The notes below the pieces were generated by a model. It was not told the origin of the DNA and made no database searches. It worked only from the letters and a program-made list of their open reading frames with translations. A stretch of DNA of 64,000 bases, taken from NCBI RefSeq assembly GCF_020091405.1, contig NZ_CP081903.1, positions 1,426,001 to 1,490,000 on the forward strand, given 5' to 3'. Every line of letters begins with the position of its first letter. The first letter of the stretch is position 1. Position numbers and translations under genes: made by a program. Source of the stretch: Bacteroides cellulosilyticus. GTDB taxonomy: Bacteria; Bacteroidota; Bacteroidia; Bacteroidales; Bacteroidaceae. Below are positions 24,489-31,968 of the stretch, piece by piece.

Positions 24489-24615
24489 TCTTTCAGTTTT
24501 TTCCCGAGCTCCCTGTTCATAGGCATTTCAGCTGAAACATCCAAGTCTATAGTCGTTTCAGGCATATTTCAGCCGGAATACTGATGAACAGGGAGCTCGG
24601 GAAAAAACTGAAAGA
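24489..24615. repeat. Perfect 32-bp inverted repeat flanking 63 bp
   Basis: Arms 24489-24520 and 24584-24615 are exact reverse complements over 32 bp. Read outward, each arm encodes the same start, MNRELGKKLKD: on the plus strand from 24585 and on the minus strand from 24519. The two frames then diverge. The 63-bp centre has no TAnnTTTG promoter motif on either strand. It lies 82 bp upstream of the mnmG promoter element. It may be a miniature mobile element or an inverted duplication. Confidence 0.85.
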
Positions 24616-24696
24616 TTGGTGTGGTTCACAAGCCACTAACCTTCCCTTAAACAATGATAAGAAAAAGAAAAACTGGATGAGTAGTAGTTTTTTTCG

Positions 24697-24704
24697 TAAC
24701 TTTG
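24697..24704 (+). promoter_or_regulatory. Probable -7 element of the mnmG promoter
   Basis: TAACTTTG matches TAnnTTTG, 25 bp before the mnmG ATG at 24729. A T-rich stretch precedes it but no exact -33 TTTG. Confidence 0.5.
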
Positions 24705-24728
24705 CACTGTTTTAAAGACATTGAATGA

Positions 24729-26603
24729 ATGGAGTTTAAATACGACGTTATCGTGATTGGCGCCGGACATGCCGGTTGTGAGGCCGCAGCTGCTGCGGCA
24801 AATCTGGGTTCAAAAACCTGTCTTATCACCATGGACATGAATAAGATAGGACAAATGAGTTGTAACCCTGCCGTAGGCGGTATTGCCAAAGGACAAATTG
24901 TACGCGAAGTAGATGCTTTAGGTGGATATATGGGATTAGTGACCGATCAGACCGCCATCCAGTTCCGTATCCTGAACCGTTCCAAAGGCCCCGCAATGTG
25001 GAGCCCCCGTGCACAATGCGACCGCAATAAGTTCATCTGGGCATGGCGCGAAATATTAGAAAACATTCCTAATCTGCATATCTGGCAAGATACAGTACGC
25101 GAAATTCTCGTTGAAAACGGAGAAGTGGCAGGCTTAACCACTTTACTCGATGTAACCTTCCGTGCAAAGTGCATCGTACTGACCGCCGGCACTTTCCTGA
25201 ACGGATTAATGCACGTAGGACGTACCAAACTTGCCGGAGGACGTATGGCAGAACCTGCATCTTACGAATTAACCGAATCCATCGCAAGACACGGCATCGA
25301 ATACGGACGCATGAAAACCGGTACGCCTGTTCGCATAGACGGACGGAGCGTGCACTATGAATACATGGAAACGCAGGATGGAGAATGTGATTTTCATAAA
25401 TTCTCATTCCTGGATACCAGCGTACGTCACTTAAAGCAACTTCCATGCTGGACTTGCTTCACGAACGAGGAAGTACACCATGTATTACGTGAAGGGTTGC
25501 CGGATTCTCCCCTTTTCAACGGACAGATTCAGAGTATCGGTCCACGTTACTGCCCCAGTATCGAAACTAAAATAGTTACTTTCCCCGATAAGGAGCAACA
25601 CCAACTTTTCCTGGAACCTGAAGGAGAAACGACACAGGAACTTTACTTAAATGGTTTCTCTTCATCACTCCCGATGAATATACAGATAGAAGCACTGAAG
25701 AAAGTCCCTGCATTCAAAGACTTGGTGATTTATCGTCCCGGATACGCTATCGAGTATGACTACTTTGACCCTACTCAACTAAAACATACGTTGGAAACGA
25801 AGAAAATTAAAAATCTATTCTTTGCAGGACAGGTAAACGGAACTACCGGATATGAAGAGGCAGCCGGACAAGGAATCATTGCCGGAATCAATGCACATAT
25901 AAACTGTCACGGTGGCGAACCATTTACTCTTGCACGAGACGAAGCATATATCGGCGTATTGATCGACGATTTGGTAACCAAAGGCGTGGATGAACCTTAT
26001 CGCATGTTCACTTCGCGCGCCGAGTACCGCATCCTGCTACGTATGGACGATGCAGATATGCGTCTCACCGAAAAGGCATGGAAACTCGGACTTGTAAAGA
26101 GCGACCGCTATGAATTATTGAAACGAAAACGTGACTCAATCAATAGTATCATAGAATTCACTCGTAACTATTCGATGAAACCGGCATTAATCAATCCGGT
26201 ATTGGAGCAATTGGGTACCACTCCCCTCCGCCAAGGATGCAAATTGATCGACCTTATAAACCGTCCCCAAGTTACGCTTGAAAACATGGCTGAGCATGTC
26301 AGCGCTTTCCGCCGGGAACTGGATAAAGTTACTGAAAGAAAAGAAGAAATAATTGAGGCAGCTGAAATCCTGATTAAGTATGAAGGATACATTGGACGTG
26401 AACGAATGATTGCAGATAAACTGGCTCGTCTGGAAAGCATCAAAATAAAAGGGAAGTTTGATTATAATGCCATCCAATCCCTATCCACCGAAGCAAGACA
26501 GAAGCTGGTGAAGATTAATCCGGAAACGATAGCCCAGGCAAGCCGGATTCCGGGCGTATCACCAAGCGATATAAACGTATTGTTGGTGCTTTCGGGCAGA
26601 TAA
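24729..26603 (+). CDS. mnmG: tRNA uridine-5-carboxymethylaminomethyl modification enzyme MnmG (GidA)
   Basis: A 624-residue protein, the family's normal length. The FAD-binding motif VIGAGHAGCEAA starts at residue 10. Family blocks follow: CNPAVGGIAKG, PRYCPSIETKI, GTTGYEEAAGQG and FTSRAEYRILLR. MnmG, with MnmE, installs the cmnm5 group on U34 of tRNAs, using FAD and methylene-THF. It starts a plus-strand housekeeping run with apt and uvrC. Confidence 0.97.
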   Translation: MEFKYDVIVIGAGHAGCEAAAAAANLGSKTCLITMDMNKIGQMSCNPAVGGIAKGQIVREVDALGGYMGLVTDQTAIQFRILNRSKGPAMWSPRAQCDRNKFIWAWREILENIPNLHIWQDTVREILVENGEVAGLTTLLDVTFRAKCIVLTAGTFLNGLMHVGRTKLAGGRMAEPASYELTESIARHGIEYGRMKTGTPVRIDGRSVHYEYMETQDGECDFHKFSFLDTSVRHLKQLPCWTCFTNEEVHHVLREGLPDSPLFNGQIQSIGPRYCPSIETKIVTFPDKEQHQLFLEPEGETTQELYLNGFSSSLPMNIQIEALKKVPAFKDLVIYRPGYAIEYDYFDPTQLKHTLETKKIKNLFFAGQVNGTTGYEEAAGQGIIAGINAHINCHGGEPFTLARDEAYIGVLIDDLVTKGVDEPYRMFTSRAEYRILLRMDDADMRLTEKAWKLGLVKSDRYELLKRKRDSINSIIEFTRNYSMKPALINPVLEQLGTTPLRQGCKLIDLINRPQVTLENMAEHVSAFRRELDKVTERKEEIIEAAEILIKYEGYIGRERMIADKLARLESIKIKGKFDYNAIQSLSTEARQKLVKINPETIAQASRIPGVSPSDINVLLVLSGR

Positions 26604-26660
26604 AGCAAATACGTTCCACGTGAAACAAAGAATTCAATAAACGCATTAAAAATACTGATT

Positions 26661-27185
26661 ATGAGCAAAGAAACTCTTGCAAAAAGCATTCGGGAAATCC
26701 CCGATTTTCCTATTCCGGGAATTCTATTTTACGACGTAACTACATTGTTCAAAGATCCTGCAAGGCTTCAGGAACTTTCAGATACATTGTATGAAATGTA
26801 CAAGGACAAAGGTATCACAAAAGTGGTAGGTATTGAATCGAGAGGCTTCATTATGGGACCTATCCTCGCCACCCGCTTGGGTGCAGGTTTCATTCCTATC
26901 CGCAAGCCCGGAAAGCTTCCTGCAGAAACCATCGAGGAAAGCTACGATAAAGAATATGGTAAAGACACCATTCAGATACATAAAGATGCTCTCAACGAGA
27001 ACGACATAGTTTTGCTACATGACGATCTGCTCGCCACAGGCGGAACAATGGAGGCCGCCTGCAAGCTAGTACAAAAGATGAATCCGAAGAAAATATATGT
27101 AAACTTCATCATAGAACTGAAGGAGTTGCACGGAATAGACTTATTCAACAAAGACGTAGACGTACAGTCGGTACTTTCATTATAA
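26661..27185 (+). CDS. apt: Adenine phosphoribosyltransferase
   Basis: A 174-residue soluble enzyme that makes AMP from adenine and PRPP. The PRPP-binding loop is IVLLHDDLLATGGT (116-129). Other Apt features are DFPIPGILFYDVTTLF near the start and IESRGFIMGP. It lies 57 bp after mnmG and 26 bp before uvrC on the same strand, so the three may be co-transcribed. Confidence 0.97.
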   Translation: MSKETLAKSIREIPDFPIPGILFYDVTTLFKDPARLQELSDTLYEMYKDKGITKVVGIESRGFIMGPILATRLGAGFIPIRKPGKLPAETIEESYDKEYGKDTIQIHKDALNENDIVLLHDDLLATGGTMEAACKLVQKMNPKKIYVNFIIELKELHGIDLFNKDVDVQSVLSL

Positions 27186-27211
27186 ACAAAGAGAAGAGAC
27201 CTGAGAACCAC

Positions 27212-29038
27212 ATGGAGAATAACCCTGAACTTAAAACCAGCGAATATCTGAAAGGAATTGTATTAAACCTTCCGGAGAGCCCCGGTATTTACCAATATTT
27301 GAATACCGAAGGGGTTATCATATACGTAGGTAAAGCTAAAAACTTAAAGCGAAGGGTCTCCTCCTATTTCAACAAAGAACACGAACCGGGAAAAACAAGA
27401 GTACTCGTCAGCAAAATAGCCGATATCCGATATATTGTGGTGAACTCTGAGGAAGACGCCTTGCTGCTAGAGAATAATCTCATCAAGAAATATAAGCCAC
27501 GGTACAATGTCTTGTTGAAAGATGATAAGACATATCCGTCCATTTGCGTTCAAAACGAGTATTTTCCCCGGATATTCAAGACACGTAAAATCATACGCAA
27601 CGGTTCCTCTTACTATGGCCCTTACAGCCATGTACCTTCCATGAATGCATTGCTCGATCTTATCAAGCATCTGTATCCGTTACGCACCTGCAACCTGAAC
27701 CTTTCACCCGAAAATATCCGGGCTGGAAAATTTAATGTTTGCCTGGAATATCATATCAAGAACTGCGCCGGACCTTGTGTAGGGAAGCAATCACTGGATG
27801 ATTACATGAAAAACATCGGAGAAATCAAGGAAATCCTCAAAGGTAATACGCAGGAAATACAACGGATACTTTTTCAGCAAATGCAGGAACTGGCTGCCGA
27901 AATGAAGTTTGAAGATGCACAAAAGGTCAAGAGTAAATACATGCTGATTGAAAGTTACCGTGCCAAGTCAGAGGTAGTAAGCAATGTTCTGCATAATATC
28001 GATGTTTTTTCCATAGAGGAAGACAGCGATGGCAAATCTGCATTTATCAATTATCTGCATATCACAAACGGGGCAATCAACCAGGCTTTTACATTCGAGT
28101 ACAAGAAGCGGTTGAATGAAACCAAAGAAGAACTTATCCAACTGGGCATCATTGAAATGAGAGAGCGATACAAGAGCCTTTCACGCGAAATCATCGTGCC
28201 TTTCGAGGTGGATATGGAGTTGAAAGACGTGGTCTTTACAATACCTCAGCGAGGGGATAAGAAGAAACTGCTGGATCTTTCCATTCTGAATGTAAAGCAG
28301 TATAAGGCCGATCGCATGAAGCAAGCCGAAAAGCTGAATCCGGAACAGCGCAGCGTCCGCTTGATGAAAGAGATACAGGAAGAGTTACACCTTGAACATT
28401 TACCCATACAAATAGAGTGTTTTGATAACTCAAATATCCAAGGCTCCGATCCGGTTGCCGCCTGCGTGGTATTCAAGAAAGCCAAGCCCTCAAAACAAGA
28501 CTACCGGAAGTACAATATCAAGACCGTAGTAGGTGCAGACGACTACGCCTCCATGAAAGAAGTCGTAAGACGCCGTTATCAGCGCGCTATTGAAGAAAAA
28601 GCAACCCTACCCGACCTCCTTATCACCGACGGTGGAAAGGGACAAATGGGCGCCGTAAAAGAAGTTCTGGACGAACTAAACCTGAATATCCCCATTGCCG
28701 GACTTGCCAAGGATGGCAAACACCGCACATCCGAACTGCTTTATGGCTTTCCACCGCAGACTATCGGTTTAAAACAAAACACTCCCCTGTTCCGATTATT
28801 GACGCAGATACAGGATGAAGTACATCGTTTTGCCATTACTTTCCACCGCGAAAAACGCAGCAAACGACAGATTGCTTCCGAGTTGGACGAGATAAAAGGC
28901 ATTGGAGAAAAGACAAAAGCAGCTCTGCTAAAAGAGTTTAAAAGCGTAAAGCGCATAAAAGAAGCATCCCTGGAGGCGCTTACGAAGGTTACAGGAGAAG
29001 CTAAAGCAAAAGTTATTGAAGAATATTTTAGGAGTTAA
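27212..29038 (+). CDS. uvrC: Excinuclease ABC subunit C
   Basis: A 608-residue protein with the standard UvrC order. A GIY-YIG nuclease (about 20-100, SPGIYQYL and IIYVGKAKNLKRRV) comes first. A UVR segment (about 205-240), an RNase H-like second nuclease (FDNSNIQGSDPVAACVVF, LLITDGGKGQ) and C-terminal HhH motifs (IKGIGEKTKAALL) follow. With UvrAB it makes both incisions around DNA lesions. Nothing is missing. Confidence 0.97.
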   Translation: MENNPELKTSEYLKGIVLNLPESPGIYQYLNTEGVIIYVGKAKNLKRRVSSYFNKEHEPGKTRVLVSKIADIRYIVVNSEEDALLLENNLIKKYKPRYNVLLKDDKTYPSICVQNEYFPRIFKTRKIIRNGSSYYGPYSHVPSMNALLDLIKHLYPLRTCNLNLSPENIRAGKFNVCLEYHIKNCAGPCVGKQSLDDYMKNIGEIKEILKGNTQEIQRILFQQMQELAAEMKFEDAQKVKSKYMLIESYRAKSEVVSNVLHNIDVFSIEEDSDGKSAFINYLHITNGAINQAFTFEYKKRLNETKEELIQLGIIEMRERYKSLSREIIVPFEVDMELKDVVFTIPQRGDKKKLLDLSILNVKQYKADRMKQAEKLNPEQRSVRLMKEIQEELHLEHLPIQIECFDNSNIQGSDPVAACVVFKKAKPSKQDYRKYNIKTVVGADDYASMKEVVRRRYQRAIEEKATLPDLLITDGGKGQMGAVKEVLDELNLNIPIAGLAKDGKHRTSELLYGFPPQTIGLKQNTPLFRLLTQIQDEVHRFAITFHREKRSKRQIASELDEIKGIGEKTKAALLKEFKSVKRIKEASLEALTKVTGEAKAKVIEEYFRS

Positions 29039-29093
29039 CTCCTCCTTCTACATATTCATACGTACAAATTGCAGGCAATCACGAATTTATTCG

Positions 29094-29101
29094 TAACTTT
29101 G
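29094..29101 (+). promoter_or_regulatory. Probable -7 element upstream of dtd
   Basis: TAACTTTG matches TAnnTTTG, 39 bp before the dtd ATG, in the 101-bp gap after uvrC. Confidence 0.5.
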
Positions 29102-29139
29102 CATCCGGAAAAGTTTTAAAAGATTAGGATAAAAAGAAC

Positions 29140-29592
29140 ATGAGAGTAGTCATACAACGTGTCGGACACGCTTCCGTTACAATCAACGGAACATGCAAGT
29201 CCGCTATAGGGAAAGGGCTTCTGATATTGGTAGGTATTGAGGAAACAGACGGACAAGAAGATATTGACTGGCTTTGCAAAAAAATTGTCAACCTGCGTGT
29301 CTTTGACGACGAGAATGGAGTAATGAACAAATCAATCCTCGACATTAACGGTGAAATACTGGTAATCAGTCAGTTTACCTTGCATGCTTCCACAAAGAAG
29401 GGTAATCGTCCTTCATATATACGTGCAGCAAAGCCCGATATTTCTGTTCCGCTGTATGAACAGTTTTGCAAAGATTTGAGTTTTCTATTAGGCAAAGAAA
29501 TAGGTACCGGAGAATTTGGTGCCGACATGAAGGTAGAATTATTGAACGATGGCCCTGTGACCATCTGTATGGATACAAAAAACAAGGAATGA
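29140..29592 (+). CDS. dtd: D-aminoacyl-tRNA deacylase
   Basis: A 150-residue protein of normal length. It starts MRVVIQRVGHASVTING. It has the SQFTLHASTKKGNRPSY segment (the SQFTL motif of DTD) and a C-terminal GEFGADMKVELLNDGPVTI with the GP motif. DTD removes D-amino acids and glycine from mischarged tRNAs. Its stop overlaps the start of the next gene by 4 bp (ATGA), indicating translational coupling. Confidence 0.97.
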   Translation: MRVVIQRVGHASVTINGTCKSAIGKGLLILVGIEETDGQEDIDWLCKKIVNLRVFDDENGVMNKSILDINGEILVISQFTLHASTKKGNRPSYIRAAKPDISVPLYEQFCKDLSFLLGKEIGTGEFGADMKVELLNDGPVTICMDTKNKE

Positions 29593-29930
29593 TGACATTA
29601 GAAGAAGCTCAGCATCAGGTAGATTGCTGGATTAAAAAGTATGGTGTACGCTATTTCAGCGAACTCACCAATATGGCTGTCCTTACCGAAGAGGTAGGTG
29701 AACTGGCAAGAGTTATGTCCCGCAAATACGGTGACCAATCCTTCAAAGAAGGAGAAAAAGATAATATCGAAGACGAAATAGCGGATGTCCTCTGGGTACT
29801 ACTCTGCATTGCCAATCAGACAGGTGTAAACGTCACTGAAGCGTTTGCCCGCAATCTGGAGAAGAAAACCCAACGGGATAACACCCGCCATATCAATAAT
29901 CCTAAATTGCAAGACCATGGAGAAGAATGA
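29589..29930 (+). CDS. MazG-like nucleotide pyrophosphohydrolase
   Basis: A 113-residue protein starting at the ATG that overlaps the dtd stop; a second ATG follows immediately at 29592. The MazG metal-binding pattern is visible: EEVGELA, then DEIADVLWVL. A longer upstream frame exists but reads out of frame across dtd. Such small proteins hydrolyse non-canonical or excess NTPs to NMP and PPi. Its 3' end overlaps deoC by 14 bp. Confidence 0.85.
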   Translation: MMTLEEAQHQVDCWIKKYGVRYFSELTNMAVLTEEVGELARVMSRKYGDQSFKEGEKDNIEDEIADVLWVLLCIANQTGVNVTEAFARNLEKKTQRDNTRHINNPKLQDHGEE

Positions 29931-30819
29931 ACCTAACCAGAACAAGTATGATGCCGCATTGGCAAAGTACAACACACAGCTGGACGATACGGAAGTAGCT
30001 GTCCAGGTAGCGAAAATCATTGCAGAAAAAGTGCCCGGAAACCATACGGAGGAGGTCAAGAAATTCTTGTTCCACTGCATTGATCTTACTACACTGAACA
30101 CTACGGACAGCGATGAAAGCGTGATGAAATTCACTCAAAAAGTAAATCAGTTCGATGAAGAATTCCCTGATTTGGAGAATGTCGCTGCTATCTGTGTTTA
30201 CCCTAACTTCGCAGAAATCGTAAAGAGTACCCTGGAAGTAGAGGATGTAAAAATAGCCTGTGTTTCGGCAGGTTTTCCTTCCTCACAAACCTTCACAGAA
30301 GTAAAAGTAGCAGAAACCGCCATGGCACTGATGGAAGGTGCAGACGAAATAGATATCGTAATTTCAGTAGGCAAATTCCTGAGTGGAGACTACGAAAACA
30401 TGTGCGAAGAGATACAGGAACTGAAAGATGTCTGCAAGGAACATCACATGAAAGTGATTCTGGAAACAGGCGCTCTGAAGAGTGCTTCCAATATCATGAA
30501 AGCCTCTATTCTATCTATGTATTCGGGCGCAGACTTTATAAAGACATCTACCGGGAAACAACCACCCGCTGCAACCCCGGAAGCTGCTTATGTAATGTGC
30601 CGGGCTATTAAAGAATATTACGATAAAACCGGCAATAAAGTAGGTTTCAAACCTGCCGGAGGCATTAATACCGTAAATGACGCCGTCATCTACTACACTA
30701 TCGTCAAAGAGGTGCTTGGCGAAGAATGGCTCGACAACCAATGGTTCCGTTTGGGAACTAGCCGCCTGGCCAACCTTCTACTTTCGGATATTAAAGGCAT
30801 GGAAATAAAGTTTTTCTAA
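29917..30819 (+). CDS. deoC: Deoxyribose-phosphate aldolase
   Basis: A 300-residue protein from the ATG at 29917 (MEKNEPNQ), overlapping the MazG-like gene by 14 bp. DeoC blocks: IDLTTL, ICVYPNF, EIDIVISVGKFLSGDY, KVILETG with a catalytic Lys, and DFIKTSTGK with the Schiff-base Lys. It splits deoxyribose-5-phosphate into glyceraldehyde-3-phosphate and acetaldehyde. The length and the N-terminal helical extension match the longer DeoC type. Confidence 0.95.
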   Translation: MEKNEPNQNKYDAALAKYNTQLDDTEVAVQVAKIIAEKVPGNHTEEVKKFLFHCIDLTTLNTTDSDESVMKFTQKVNQFDEEFPDLENVAAICVYPNFAEIVKSTLEVEDVKIACVSAGFPSSQTFTEVKVAETAMALMEGADEIDIVISVGKFLSGDYENMCEEIQELKDVCKEHHMKVILETGALKSASNIMKASILSMYSGADFIKTSTGKQPPAATPEAAYVMCRAIKEYYDKTGNKVGFKPAGGINTVNDAVIYYTIVKEVLGEEWLDNQWFRLGTSRLANLLLSDIKGMEIKFF

Positions 30820-30841
30820 AGATAGAAGTAAAACTGAATAT

Positions 30842-30873
30842 AAAAGCCTGACAGGAAATTCTGTCAGGCTTTT
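30842..30873. terminator. Bidirectional terminator between deoC and the polyprenyl synthase gene
   Basis: A 13-bp perfect stem (AAAAGCCTGACAG / CTGTCAGGCTTTT) with a 6-nt loop and A/T tails on both sides. It lies between convergent genes. Confidence 0.9.
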
Positions 30874-30907
30874 ATATTATGAAGGCAGTACAAAATTTTC
30901 GGGGAAA

Positions 30908-31882
30908 TCACTTATCGCGGTCCACTACATAATCCAAATAAGCAGCAAGGCCGGCTTTTACATCTGAATCAGGCAAGGATGCCAATAATAAAAGCGCTTT
31001 TTCCTTATAGGCAAACATGGTCTGCACTGCATATTCAATGCCACCTTGTTGCTTGGCAAATTCGATTAATCGGGCGATTTCATCGGCCGAGGCAGTACCA
31101 TTTTTCACTTTGACGGCAATCTCTTCCGCACTTTCATCCTTGGTAGAGTTCAAGGCATAAAGAACGGGAAGGGTCAGTTTGCCTTCCAACATATCGTTTC
31201 CTGTTGGCTTACCTATCTCCTTACTATCATAATAGTCGAATATATCATCCTTAATCTGGAAGCAAAGACCGATATATTCACCGAACTGGCGCGCAAATTC
31301 CGCCTGTTCATCGGTCACTCCTACCGAGAGAGCACCCGATTTGGTACAAGCTGCAAAGAGCACAGCCGTCTTCTTACGGATCACATCAAAATAGATTTCT
31401 TCGGAGAATTGGAGATTACTTACATTAGAAAGTTGAAGAAGTTCGCCCTCGGATAAATTCTGTCCCAGACGGGAAACCACATCAATAATAGCGTAATTAT
31501 GCGTCTTGCCTACCTGCACAAGTGCGGTTGCCAAAAGGTAGTCACCCACCAGTACCGCTACCTTATTATTATAAATAGCATTCACCGACAGCTGTCCGCG
31601 ACGCTCGGTACTTTCATCCACCACATCATCGTGTACCAGACTGGCCGTATGTAATAATTCAAGGGAAACCGCCGCATGAAGTGATTCGGGACAAATCCGT
31701 CCATATAGCTTTGCCACAAGCAGCAGCAAAATCGGACGCATCATCTTCCCGTTCTTTTGTCGAATGTGTGAGATTACTTCATTCAGCAAAAAGTTGGAAC
31801 TGGTAAGCGAATTATCAAACAGCTTTTTGAAATCGTCCAGTTCTGCCGCTATCGGAGTTTTTATGAGTGATGAGTTGTCCAT
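30908..31882 (-). CDS. Long-chain polyprenyl diphosphate synthase
   Basis: A 324-residue trans-isoprenyl diphosphate synthase. The first Asp-rich motif is HDDVVDES (about 84-91) and the second is KDDIFDYYDS near 215. GKPTGNDMLEGKLTLPVLYAL is typical of the IspB/heptaprenyl group. It probably makes the menaquinone side chain; product length cannot be read from sequence. It is convergent with deoC and divergent from polA, with 86 bp between the two starts. Confidence 0.92.
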   Translation of the reverse strand: MDNSSLIKTPIAAELDDFKKLFDNSLTSSNFLLNEVISHIRQKNGKMMRPILLLLVAKLYGRICPESLHAAVSLELLHTASLVHDDVVDESTERRGQLSVNAIYNNKVAVLVGDYLLATALVQVGKTHNYAIIDVVSRLGQNLSEGELLQLSNVSNLQFSEEIYFDVIRKKTAVLFAACTKSGALSVGVTDEQAEFARQFGEYIGLCFQIKDDIFDYYDSKEIGKPTGNDMLEGKLTLPVLYALNSTKDESAEEIAVKVKNGTASADEIARLIEFAKQQGGIEYAVQTMFAYKEKALLLLASLPDSDVKAGLAAYLDYVVDRDK

Positions 31883-31968
31883 GCATCGCTATTTTCCCAC
31901 AAAAATAGTAATAAAACACTTAATACGGTATTTTTTTGTACTTTTACCATGAAAAAAAGGATAAATAT

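Noticed and set aside
24317-24565. An 82-codon minus-strand frame starting inside the 32-bp inverted repeat
   Set aside because: It runs through the 30-bp hairpin at 24369-24443, has no recognisable domain and its start lies between the repeat arms. It is probably chance.
24489-24615. An invertible promoter of the Bacteroides phase-variation type
   Set aside because: The centre contains no TAnnTTTG motif in either direction, and no invertase gene is in the window.
24585-24719. A plus-strand frame starting MNRELGKKLKD upstream of mnmG
   Set aside because: It runs through the mnmG promoter element and ends in a Phe/Ser-rich tail translated from T-rich DNA. Mentioned as a finding about the repeat, not as a gene.
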